Shown: positions 52,811 through 61,033 of the stretch, one piece after another | Layout of the letters: every line of letters begins with the position of its first letter | Numbering within the stretch: the first letter of the stretch is position 1 | Source: Flavobacterium piscis | GTDB taxonomy: Bacteria; Bacteroidota; Bacteroidia; Flavobacteriales; Flavobacteriaceae | Reading direction: 5' to 3' | DNA: 64,000 bases | NCBI RefSeq assembly: GCF_001686925.1 | Contig: NZ_LVEN01000001.1 | Span: 1 to 64,000 of the forward strand | Made by a program: the position numbers and the translations under genes | Notes under the pieces: generated by a model | Databases searched by the model: none | What the model was told of the DNA's origin: nothing | What the model saw: only the letters and a program-made list of their open reading frames with translations

Positions 52811-54066
52811 AACAATTAGCAAAAACCAAGGTGACTGTGCGTCTTCGAAAAGCAGAAGACCGAAAGGAATGGTATGTCTACATAGAAAGCTATCCTGTTG
52901 AGGTTTGTGGAAAGGAGACGCCCCAGAGAATCCGTGAATATTTAAACAGATCCGTAACAACAGTGGAGTGGGACAAGAATAGAACTGCCCGCACGGATGC
53001 TGAAGGCATAAAATCCTACAAACCCAGACGCAGCGATAACGGAATAATAATCTGCAGAAGCGAGAGCGACCGCGAGATAATGCTCTATGCTGACGCAGTG
53101 CGTAAAATCCGGCAGAAAGAATACGATAATACAGATCTGTACAGTGATGCTGAGAACCTATTGGCTGAGCAGAAAGAAAAAGGGAAAGAGGATTTTATTA
53201 AATACATTGCCGCTGTGGCGGCTAAAAGACACGCCCGAAGTTCAAAATCCATTATGATCAATTGGCAGCGGACCAGAGAATTTTTAAAAAGCTATTCAAA
53301 AGGCAGGCTGATGTTTTCCCAGATTGACGGCAGAATGGCGGAAGATTTTAAACTGTTTCTGCTGGCCGCTCCGCTCGGAGGAGGCAAAAAGGGAACCCTT
53401 TCCCGCAACACTGCCGGAACGTATTTTTCCATATTTAAAGCCGCTTTGAAACAGGCTTTTATTGATGGATATTTAACTGTTGATTTATCTTCAAAAGTAA
53501 GAGGCATACCTGAGCAGGAATCAAGACGCGAATATCTTACCATTAAAGAATTGAACGGGTTGGTCCAAACGCCCTGCGAAAAAGATGTCCTTAAAAGAGC
53601 CGCGCTTTTCTCAGCGCTTACCGGCCTGCGGCATTCCGACATTCAGAAGCTCCGCTGGAAAGAGATAAGCCTGGAAGACGGCATGGCCAAACTTCATTTT
53701 ACGCAGAAAAAGACAAGGGGTGTCGAATATATGCCTATTTCCCAGCAGGCTTTAGATCTCTGTGGAGAGCCAAGGCTTCCCGGGCAGCTTGTGTTTGAGG
53801 ATCTGATGGACCCGTCGTGGATTTCACGTCCTCTGAAAAAATGGGTTGAATCTGCAGGAATTAAAAAAAACATTACCTTCCACTGCTTCCGCCATACATT
53901 TGCAACACTGCAGCTGTCCAGCGGGACAGACATCTATACGGTCAGCAAAATGCTGGGGCATACCAACGTAAAAACTACTCAAATCTACGCCAAAGTAATA
54001 GATGAGAAAAAAAACAGAGCTTCGCAGGCAATACAATTGGAATCTTTAAAGAAAAGAGCGCAATGA
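52807..54066 (+). CDS. Tyrosine recombinase/integrase
   Basis: A 419-residue site-specific recombinase. An N-terminal arm-type domain (about 1-100) and a SAM-like core-binding domain (about 130-215) precede the catalytic domain. Active-site residues are visible: Arg in TGLRHSDIQKLRW, Lys in the beta-hairpin KKTRGVEY, His and Arg in HCFRHTFATL, His in LGHTNVKTTQIYAKV with nucleophilic Tyr. It presumably integrates the island downstream of dnaK. Start and stop overlap the neighbours as ATGA, showing translational coupling. Confidence 0.96.
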   Translation: MKQLAKTKVTVRLRKAEDRKEWYVYIESYPVEVCGKETPQRIREYLNRSVTTVEWDKNRTARTDAEGIKSYKPRRSDNGIIICRSESDREIMLYADAVRKIRQKEYDNTDLYSDAENLLAEQKEKGKEDFIKYIAAVAAKRHARSSKSIMINWQRTREFLKSYSKGRLMFSQIDGRMAEDFKLFLLAAPLGGGKKGTLSRNTAGTYFSIFKAALKQAFIDGYLTVDLSSKVRGIPEQESRREYLTIKELNGLVQTPCEKDVLKRAALFSALTGLRHSDIQKLRWKEISLEDGMAKLHFTQKKTRGVEYMPISQQALDLCGEPRLPGQLVFEDLMDPSWISRPLKKWVESAGIKKNITFHCFRHTFATLQLSSGTDIYTVSKMLGHTNVKTTQIYAKVIDEKKNRASQAIQLESLKKRAQ

Positions 54067-54812
54067 AAATAAAGTACTTCGAATATATTGCAGTTTACCT
54101 GTCTGTTTTTTTAGTCTGCGTCTTTGTCGGTGCAATCGGAAGACTGGTGCTGCTGGAAAAAGGTGCGGATGAATATACGGCCGGCGTTTTCTTTTGGATC
54201 AGCACTGGATTTGGAGTTTTAATGTTTGCAATTCTAAGTTTATTTCTAAACGATTTGGCTGAGAGATTGGTGAATCGTTTTTTGAAAGCTGAAAAAAATG
54301 AATTGCCTGAAAGTCGCATTCCAAATGAAAACCTTGAAAAAATAGAAGAGGAGCTTCAGGATGGTTTAATTAAGCCCGAAATGCCCGAAAATACAAATGC
54401 AGCCATCGATATTCAGCAGTTAAGGGAGGAGCGGCAAAATGCAGCCAGAAATCAAAAACAGGAAAGGATTGATACAGCCATCCGTTATGCACAGCAGGAG
54501 TTCGCGCTTTACGCGTCGGATGATGATTTGAAACAATTGGGAAAGAATATAATTATATATGCTGAAGGAATAAATTTTGAAAAGATTAAACCGGTAAAAG
54601 TAAAAGATCTGTCCAATCTCGATCTGTATCATTTTGGCTGGAATATCTGGAATTGTTTTAAAGTCAGCAGGCAGGACAGAGCTGCACAATTTTTAAAACT
54701 GACTTTTGCTGACGCTTTAAAAGATGTTGAGCAGAACAGCATTAAAACGCATCTCAAAGATGATGAACAGAAAGGTCTTATAAAGATTATGGAAGATTTT
54801 ACCGATTTTTAA
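54063..54812 (+). CDS. Membrane protein of the recombinase operon, unknown family
   Basis: A 249-residue protein with two N-terminal transmembrane helices (IAVYLSVFLVCVFVGAIGRLV and AGVFFWISTGFGVLMFAILSLFL), a charged linker rich in Glu and Gln (about 78-145), and a helical cytoplasmic domain (about 145-249, with LYASDDDLKQLGKNIIIYAEG and DLSNLDLYHFGWNIWNCFKVSRQDRAAQFLKLTF). I do not recognise the family. Its ATG overlaps the recombinase stop, so it is translated together with it, a sign that it is part of the element's core. Confidence 0.82.
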   Translation: MKIKYFEYIAVYLSVFLVCVFVGAIGRLVLLEKGADEYTAGVFFWISTGFGVLMFAILSLFLNDLAERLVNRFLKAEKNELPESRIPNENLEKIEEELQDGLIKPEMPENTNAAIDIQQLREERQNAARNQKQERIDTAIRYAQQEFALYASDDDLKQLGKNIIIYAEGINFEKIKPVKVKDLSNLDLYHFGWNIWNCFKVSRQDRAAQFLKLTFADALKDVEQNSIKTHLKDDEQKGLIKIMEDFTDF

Positions 54813-54919
54813 ATGCCGATACTGGTAAATCACTGTGTTTTTTAGGTGTTTTTGTTGTGAAGAAGGACACAGCAGAAACACTTTTTTCATTTGCATCATA
54901 ACTATTAAAAACGACGGCT

Positions 54920-55261
54920 ATGGATATAAATGAAATCTCTTTTGAGAACCTACCCAAAGCAGTAGCGCACTTAGTGAAAGAAATTGCCGAGATCAAACTT
55001 CTGATTCAGAATGTGCAGGTATATGAATCTAAAGAAAAAAGTATTCCTATCGATATTGAACAGGCAAGCCGGCTGATAGGAAAAGCAAAGCCTACAATTT
55101 ACGCTCTTGTAAGGCAGAGAAAAATACCTTGCTATAAGTATGGTAAAAAGCTGTATTTTTTTGAAGAAGAACTTTTAGAATGGATTTCTAAAGGGAAAAA
55201 GAAAACAATACAGGAAATCGAATCAGATGTATTGAAGTATAATCATAATCGAAATAAATAG
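54920..55261 (+). CDS. Helix-turn-helix DNA-binding protein (HTH_17 type)
   Basis: A 113-residue protein. The first 50 residues look coiled (LVKEIAEIKLLIQNVQVYESKEK) and are followed by an excisionase-type helix-turn-helix: IPIDIEQASRLIGKAKPTIYALVRQRKIPCYKYGKKLYFFEEELLEWISKG. Proteins of this layout accompany mobile elements in Bacteroidota and serve as accessory or regulatory factors. It stands 107 bp after the membrane protein gene, after which the IS6 remnant begins. Confidence 0.88.
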   Translation: MDINEISFENLPKAVAHLVKEIAEIKLLIQNVQVYESKEKSIPIDIEQASRLIGKAKPTIYALVRQRKIPCYKYGKKLYFFEEELLEWISKGKKKTIQEIESDVLKYNHNRNK

Positions 55262-55347
55262 AGGGATAACAGCCAGTAGCAAAACTTGTTTCACTCTGGT
55301 AGATCATCAAAAACATTTAATACAAAGCGATGCGTTATATGTAAATG

Positions 55348-56089
55348 GGTTCTGTCGCATCTAGCTGCGTTTTAATTTTGTCTTTTTTAAATTCTTAATC
55401 TCATCAATACGAAAGGGTATTGCTATCCGAAGTCTGTTATACTACAGGTAGTATATTTAAGCTTAGGTTTACATTAAGCTATCGGGATGTTGAACAAATA
55501 ATGAAAATTAGAGGAGTGCTTGTGGATCATGCTACGATTCAGCGATAGGTTTATAAGTTTACACCTTTGATTGAGTCAGAGATGAAGAAGAGAAAAGTCA
55601 GAGTGGGTGCGAGTTGGAGATTAGAAGAGACCTACATCAAAGTAAAAGGTATTTGGTGTTATTTATATCGAGAGGTAGATACGTTAGGCAATATAGTAGA
55701 CTGTCTAGTGACCCGTAAAAGACAGAGAATGATTGAACAGTCATTTTTAATTAAAGCAATTAATAATAACTACAGGCCAAGAGTAATAAACATTAATAAA
55801 GTGGTTCTGATACTGCCGCTATCAAAGTCTATAACAAACGTTCTTTCTCAAAGATTAAAATTCGACAGTGTAAATGTCTCAACAATATTGTCGAACAGGA
55901 CCATCGTTTTATCAAGTGGCGCATACAAAACGGATTAGACTTTGAGTGGAATGGAAGGTATCCATATGCTAAGGAAGAATCAGATGGTTAGACCAGCTAT
56001 AACTATGTTTAAATCATTATGTAAATTGGCGGGCTAACTTTTAAATGACTTAAATTTTTATATTTGATTCTGACAGATGCGACAGAACC
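55348..56089 (+). mobile_element. IS6-family insertion sequence, inactive copy
   Basis: A 742-bp element bounded by a perfect 15-bp inverted repeat, GGTTCTGTCGCATCT at 55348-55362 and its complement at 56075-56089. Between them lies a damaged IS6-type transposase gene on the plus strand. The immediate flanks do not form an 8-bp target duplication, which suggests later rearrangement or adjacent deletion. Confidence 0.9.
55412..56037 (+). pseudogene. Broken IS6-family transposase
   Basis: The reading runs KGYCYPKSVILQVVYL, then after a frameshift near 55467 TLSYRDVEQIMKIRGVLVDHATIQR, a stop where Trp is expected, then VYKFTPLIESEMKKRKVRVGASWRLEETYIKVKG. After another shift near 55800 it gives SGSDTAAIKVYNKRSFSKI and CLNNIVEQDHRFIKWRI. 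The tail is rejoined after a small deletion (LSGMEGIHMLRKNQM) and stops at 56035-56037. Two DDE residues are altered: LDET reads LEET and NIDKSG reads NINK; the final Glu of VEQDHR remains. Not functional. Confidence 0.9.
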
Positions 56090-56219
56090 TAAATTATTAA
56101 CTATGCTTAATTCCTAAAAGGGTAAATAACTATCTCTTAATTAATAGTTTATTATTTATTTACTTACTTTTGATGTTAATATATGTACTTAGTATTTAAC
56201 AGTAATAATTAATTATGAT

Positions 56220-56888
56220 ATGCGATTTGTATCTTTATTTCTAGTCTTATGCTCTATTAATTCTTTTTGCCAGGAATATAAAAAGAATAGTAAAACAAAA
56301 GAACAAAAGGAGGATTCATACAATAAGTATCAATCTGAGCAGATCACCAAGACAGATTTACTAAAAGCACTTGAAATGAGTGGGGTTGGCATTTTTAAAT
56401 TCCCATTAGACTCATTTGACAAACCATATAAAATGTCAATAAATCTCGACGAATACGTAAATAGTGAAAAGATAAATTCGAAACATATTTATTCTTTCAA
56501 AAATACTTATTCATATTATGAAAACGTTGCTGGAAAAGCTAAACCTTATTTAGATTATATTGACCAATTGGTGTTTTTTTCCAAAGAAAGTGATATTCTC
56601 TGTGCTTTAAAAATTGAAACTTATGGAGGCGGCATCGGTGGATTTAAATTAAAAAAAAATAATGAGAGAAGAAATCAATATTACAATTGGAGAAGTTACA
56701 GCAATATTAATTGGGAATTAAATAAAAATACTCCGTTACTAATTTACGCCTCATCCTGGTTTGATAAGAAGAATAATTTTGAAAGATTTTGTGGAGTAGT
56801 GGACTTGTCAAAAGATGAAAACGGGACCAAAGAACTTCTGGAAAATTCACCACATTATTACATTATTAGTTATGAGGTTACGAACTAA
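56220..56888 (+). CDS. Secreted protein of unknown function
   Basis: A 222-residue protein with a short signal peptide (about 1-18, ending NSFCQ). The mature protein is polar, Lys/Asn/Tyr-rich, with alternating beta-like stretches (YSYYENVAGKAKPYLDYIDQLVFFSKES, ICALKIETYGGGIGGFKLKK, NTPLLIYASSWFDKKNNFERFCGVVDL). No family recognised. TACTTTTG at 56165-56172 is a likely -7 promoter box, about 48 bp upstream. It seems to be cargo of the island. Confidence 0.78.
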   Translation: MRFVSLFLVLCSINSFCQEYKKNSKTKEQKEDSYNKYQSEQITKTDLLKALEMSGVGIFKFPLDSFDKPYKMSINLDEYVNSEKINSKHIYSFKNTYSYYENVAGKAKPYLDYIDQLVFFSKESDILCALKIETYGGGIGGFKLKKNNERRNQYYNWRSYSNINWELNKNTPLLIYASSWFDKKNNFERFCGVVDLSKDENGTKELLENSPHYYIISYEVTN

Positions 56889-57099
56889 ACCAAACCTAAC
56901 TAACCATACAAATTGACCCGCTCTCCGAAGTGTTCCATTTAAATTACGCAAATTTGTTCGAATTTGCTTAATTTTTTAATGCTGTTGTACATATCCATCA
57001 AACTTCGATAGAAACACCAAAGCTCAAATATAACAAAAAAGTTCAATAGGATTTCTTCAGCCCCGCTTTTGACAATACCTTGTTAACTGCTTTCCATTT

Positions 57100-58506
57100 T
57101 TAATGTTCTAAATACTCAACTGCATATTTTACCCAATCGCCCACATTGGCATCCATGTAAATATCTGGCTGGATGCCAATGTTGTCGATAGGGTAGTCGG
57201 ACACTCGCGATACACGATAGGTAGGTAAGAAAACCTGATAACCAGAACAAGCTAGATCAACCAAATATGCATTTCCATAATCAAGAGCGCCATAACTAGG
57301 TTTGCCTAAAATTTTTACTTTATAACTTTGTTTGGCAATAAATAAAAAATATTCTGCTGAGCTTCCAGTAAGGCCATTGGCTAAGATAACAATACGCTTA
57401 GGGCTATTGGGAACCACATTTATCGTCTGAATTTGCTCATCAGGTGAATTTGTTTCACTTAGGGATACAAAATTTCCTAAATTTTCTTTAAGTTTTTTTA
57501 TACTATTATCTATCCCTTCTGTTGATGAATTTTTGTCTAATGTTTTTTTATAGGCTTCAAGATTGTTGATATAGGTTTGGGTAGCAAGAAATTCTGTTCT
57601 CGTATGCTTAATCTGTTTTCCAGAAATATACGGTAATAGTTTTGGGTAGGCATCTGTGGTACCGCCAGGATTTCCTCTAAGATCAATAATGAGGTTTTCA
57701 CTTTCTAACAATAATTTATTGTTTTCTAGCAAAGTATCAATAATTTGTAAATGTTGATATTCAAAACTAGGTAATTTTAAAAGTGCAGTCTTGGGTGTGA
57801 TTTTTTTAAAATAAAAGTTATTCATTTCGTCTAGCTTTGCATCTATTTGCGCTTTGCTTAGGGCGGGGGCTGGCACATTTTTTACCATTACTACACTTAC
57901 ATCTTCCAAATGAATGATAGAGCCATCTAATATTTCGTAGCTACCCGTTTTGATAGTACGATCCAATAGCGCAAATACAAATTTACCATTAAGAAATAGT
58001 CTAAACTTTATGTCCTTAGGTTTCCATTGTTCATATTTCGAGTTAATAATAAATCCAGTGTATTCATTTGAGTTGGTCTTTTTTACTCCGAATGTGTACA
58101 TTTCATTTGAGTAGATACCCTCCAGTTTATCTTTACTGTTTTTGATTGTTTTTTCGAACATTGCAATGTCGATGTTTATGGTAGGAGGTTGTTCATTTTT
58201 GGAAGCTGGATTTGAAAACGCAACACCATTGGCACCCACCCATAAATGTGGATCTTTAAAAAAGTTAGTGTATGATTTTAGAACACCGGGACAGTCAGTA
58301 TTTGTTGTTTCCTTCGCTTGCTTGAGGATATTGTTCTTAAATTTTTCGTATAAAAATTTGTCTTCTGTTTTGTCGGCAAAGCCAGGATATTCTTTTTCTA
58401 TCTTAACAATTAAATTTTCGAGAGCCTGATTGCAATTACAATTCTGTTGCTGTGCAAAAAGGGAATTAGTGAATAAAAGTAAGAGGCTATAAATAATGAT
58501 TTTCAT
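57100..58506 (-). CDS. Secreted S41-family peptidase
   Basis: A 468-residue exported serine peptidase of the tail-specific/C-terminal processing group. A signal peptide ends SLFAQ. The C-terminal peptidase domain has LIIDLRGNPGGTTDAYPKLL (oxyanion/scaffold), IVILANGLTGSSAEYFLFIAKQS where the Ser of SSAEY fits the catalytic serine of S41, and KILGKPSYGALDYGNAY, with Asp/Lys partners not certain. No PDZ domain is evident. TACTTTTG at 58532-58539 (minus strand) is a probable -7 box about 25 bp before the ATG. Confidence 0.9.
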   Translation of the reverse strand: MKIIIYSLLLLFTNSLFAQQQNCNCNQALENLIVKIEKEYPGFADKTEDKFLYEKFKNNILKQAKETTNTDCPGVLKSYTNFFKDPHLWVGANGVAFSNPASKNEQPPTINIDIAMFEKTIKNSKDKLEGIYSNEMYTFGVKKTNSNEYTGFIINSKYEQWKPKDIKFRLFLNGKFVFALLDRTIKTGSYEILDGSIIHLEDVSVVMVKNVPAPALSKAQIDAKLDEMNNFYFKKITPKTALLKLPSFEYQHLQIIDTLLENNKLLLESENLIIDLRGNPGGTTDAYPKLLPYISGKQIKHTRTEFLATQTYINNLEAYKKTLDKNSSTEGIDNSIKKLKENLGNFVSLSETNSPDEQIQTINVVPNSPKRIVILANGLTGSSAEYFLFIAKQSYKVKILGKPSYGALDYGNAYLVDLACSGYQVFLPTYRVSRVSDYPIDNIGIQPDIYMDANVGDWVKYAVEYLEH

Positions 58507-58578
58507 AAAAACAATTTTACAATTAAGATTGCAAAAGTATTTGAAACCTCGATAAATAAATTGTAAGAATGTAAACCA

Positions 58579-59385
58579 CTATATTAAAAGCCAAACAATT
58601 TCTTTAGCTGTATTTACATTTTGGAAAAATGAATTGGGCTTATTATTGGTAAACTGTTTAAAATCTTTTATAAAATGAGATTGGTCGTAAAATGAGTTGC
58701 CGTGAGCTAATTCTGTTAAATTCTTGGTTTTTCGCTGATTAGTAATTGAACTTCTAAATCTATGAATTTTCCGATACTCTGTAGGTGATTTTCCAATACT
58801 TTTAAAAAATAATTTATGTAAATATTGCCTTGAAAAATTGTACTTTTTCGCAATATCGTCAATTCGTAAATCGTTTTCTACGTCTGTCAAAATACTTTCC
58901 ATTATGGATTGCTGCTTATTTAATAGTTTAGATAGCCAATAGGTTTCCAATGCTTCAATCTGTTCCGTTTTATTTTCAAGTAGAAGTATTTCTTTCATTT
59001 TAAATGTAAAATCAGCAAATGGAATGAAATCGGATGCGCTTTTGTTTTTAAAAATTATTTCTGTATTTTTACTAAACTGACTAATGCCCAAAGGCTTAAA
59101 GTAAATAGTGATTTCATTAACAGGCTTTTCATACAAAACTAATATGGGTTTTGTGTAACTGGCAACATAGTTTACCACAATGTTATCTTGTGCACTTGGT
59201 TTTACAATCAATTTACATTTTTCAAGTATAATTTCAGTATTTTGGCTAATGGAAAGGATAAAAAAATTATTGGGGAAAGTCCAATAATTCAATGGGTTTG
59301 AATTTGCATTTTGGGAAATAAAATAATAGCCCTCAATGTATTTTTGTAAGGTTTTGTTTGTCGGTACAAAAAAATCAAGTTTCAT
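58579..59385 (-). CDS. AraC-family transcriptional regulator
   Basis: A 268-residue regulator. The N-terminal part (about 1-150) looks like a cupin-type sensor domain (YIEGYYFISQNANSNPLNYWTFPNNFFILSI, EITIYFKPLGISQF). The C-terminal AraC domain has two helix-turn-helix units: RIDDIAKKYNFSRQYLHKLFFKSIGKSPTEYRKIHRFR and LTELAHGNSFYDQSHFIKDFKQFTNNKPNSFF. It is upstream of and on the same strand as the S41 gene, with 72 bp between, and could control it. Confidence 0.92.
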   Translation of the reverse strand: MKLDFFVPTNKTLQKYIEGYYFISQNANSNPLNYWTFPNNFFILSISQNTEIILEKCKLIVKPSAQDNIVVNYVASYTKPILVLYEKPVNEITIYFKPLGISQFSKNTEIIFKNKSASDFIPFADFTFKMKEILLLENKTEQIEALETYWLSKLLNKQQSIMESILTDVENDLRIDDIAKKYNFSRQYLHKLFFKSIGKSPTEYRKIHRFRSSITNQRKTKNLTELAHGNSFYDQSHFIKDFKQFTNNKPNSFFQNVNTAKEIVWLLI

Positions 59386-59420
59386 AAAGCTTTGTTGGAT
59401 GTTTGTTTTGGTTTGCAGCT

Positions 59421-60148
59421 AACGTCAGTCTGTGAAAAAACTTCCATTTTATTGTAAACAAATATAGGGAAGTATTATTTTTAAAAACAGGATTTTTCGT
59501 AGTGTAGAAAACTCACAACTCTACCGAAAGCGACAAGCAATCAGCGAGCCTGTATTTGGGACTGTCAAAAGACAATGGGCTATAACCACACCAACTTAAC
59601 GGGACTCGAAAACGGAAACGGAGAATACAGCCCGATCATGCTGCTGTATAAGATTAAACGCAGTATCAATATACTGGGTATTGCTGATCTGATAGCCAAA
59701 CGTCAAAAATGGAACTCACCCTACAAGGCAAAAGCCTTGTTTTTACTCATAACGGGTTTTAATTGAAAAATCAGTTCAATTTATCACTATCTGTCGAAAT
59801 GAAATGACCATCTAAATTCGGTTTAAATTTGTCTTATATCTAGTAGAACTTTATAATATGACAAACAAAACATTAGATCTTCACTAACAACAATTTAAAC
59901 TAGAATTTAATTCAGAATTATCATGATCAATTTAAATTGAATAATGATGATCAATGCATTCCGAAACTACTGGTCAAATTATGCTGAAAGTAGATGGTCT
60001 GACTGACCAATTTTTCCACTAAATGCAAGGCACAATTTTTATTCAATGGAATTAGCAGCATAAAAAAGAAGACTTCTCATAAGGCTTTATTTGAATAGTA
60101 GTATCGTAGATTTTAATAGTGAAAAGAGGTTTTTCACAGCCTGACGTT
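59421..60148. repeat. 19-bp inverted repeat bracketing the IS1182-like remnant
   Basis: AACGTCAGTCTGTGAAAAA at 59421-59439 faces its complement, with one mismatch, at 60130-60148. The 728-bp interval contains the transposase remnant and about 360 bp of AT-rich sequence without genes. The repeats may be the ends of the decayed IS or a later flanking element. Confidence 0.6.
59513..59766 (+). pseudogene. C-terminal remnant of an IS1182-type transposase
   Basis: One frame reads SQLYRKRQAISEPVFGTVKRQW. After loss of one base near 59578 the next frame continues GYNHTNLTGLENGNGEYSPIM and LLYKIKRSINILG to the stop at 59766. EPVFGTIKRQWGYNHTNLKGLEKVNGE is the C-terminal pattern of IS1182-family DDE transposases as I know them. 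The N-terminal and catalytic Asp regions are gone. The apparent 63-codon ORF starting inside it is an artefact of the frameshift. Confidence 0.85.
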
Positions 60149-60397
60149 TCGCATCGCATACGCAGTTGGCTGTATTTTGAAGACAATTGCGCGTAGCTAA
60201 TGTTAGCTTCAGTATTAAATTACCAAAGTTAGAATTTTTATCAGGTTTGTGTGGGATTTGGGCAAGTTTTGACGTTAGTGTTTTTGCTGCTGTAGGGTTT
60301 TAAAAAACACCTCATTTTTTTTCAGATATTGGTAAAAGAAATTTATTTACATTTTATTTCTTTGTTAGTGATTCAAGATAAATTAAAGGCAAACATT
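60149..60397. other. Spacer after the IS1182-like remnant
   Basis: AT-rich spacer without a credible gene. It holds GCGCGTAGCTAATGTTAGC-like words near 60190 that echo CAGCTAACGT at the left repeat (59418), and a T-rich stretch near 60310-60320. Confidence 0.45.
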
Positions 60398-61003
60398 TTA
60401 AGTTATTAATTGATGCTTTTTTACTGAAACACTCAGATTTAATTCGCGCATATATCTCAGTACTGTATCAGAAGAAAATTGGTATCCAGATCTTTGTAGT
60501 TCTGCTGTTATGCGCTTTGATCCATAACGCTTTTGCGACGATATAAATATAGATGCTATTTCTTCCTTGACCATATTTTTCCATTTCTGTCTTTCAGAAA
60601 CATATTCATTTTTCCATTTGTTGTAGCTTCCTAAGTTTATACCCAGAATTTTGCACATCATATAACTTGAATAATTTTGTTCATTTTTAGCTATATATTC
60701 AAATATAAAAGGTGGTCCTTTTTGAAGGTAATCTGCGGCTGCTTTAATAATTTTAAATTCAGTATTTAACTTTCTAGTTTTTATTTCAAGATCATATATT
60801 TTTTTTTCCCGGGCAGTTAATTTTGTTTTTCCTACAGAGAAATTTTCTTCGCCGTTTATAATATAGATTTGTCGCCAGTTCCACAACGTTCTGTATGTTA
60901 TGTTGAATTCTCGAGCGACATCTTCCAGTTTAACTTTTTCAAAACTTAACTTGACGATTTTGAGTTTGAAATCACGGTTGTAATGTTTTTTAATTGCTTC
61001 CAT
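60398..61003 (-). CDS. IS3-type OrfA/OrfB-N protein lacking the DDE domain
   Basis: A 201-residue protein. The N-terminal OrfA-like helix-turn-helix (FKLKIVKLSFEKVKLEDVAREFNITYRTLWNWRQIYIINGEENFSVG) is followed without a break by the OrfB front half: FEYIAKNEQNYSSYMMCKILGINLGSYNKWKNEYVSE and the HTH_21-like SSQKRYGSKRITAELQRSGYQFSSDTVLRYMRELNL. It then stops after SVSVKKHQLIT, before the integrase core. No trace of the DDE domain follows. It lies 30 bp downstream of a complete IS3 gene on the same strand. It may be a truncation or a DNA-binding accessory protein. Confidence 0.72.
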   Translation of the reverse strand: MEAIKKHYNRDFKLKIVKLSFEKVKLEDVAREFNITYRTLWNWRQIYIINGEENFSVGKTKLTAREKKIYDLEIKTRKLNTEFKIIKAAADYLQKGPPFIFEYIAKNEQNYSSYMMCKILGINLGSYNKWKNEYVSERQKWKNMVKEEIASIFISSQKRYGSKRITAELQRSGYQFSSDTVLRYMRELNLSVSVKKHQLIT

Positions 61004-61033
61004 AAATGTAAGTAACCATTTTATTTTTTGACA

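Noticed and set aside
55340..56097. 8-bp target duplication around the IS6 copy
   Set aside because: TGTAAATG on the left and TAAATTAT on the right do not match; only a short AT-rich similarity.
59575..59766. 63-codon ORF as a small regulatory protein
   Set aside because: It is the shifted C-terminus of an IS1182-like transposase; the preceding residues lie in another frame.
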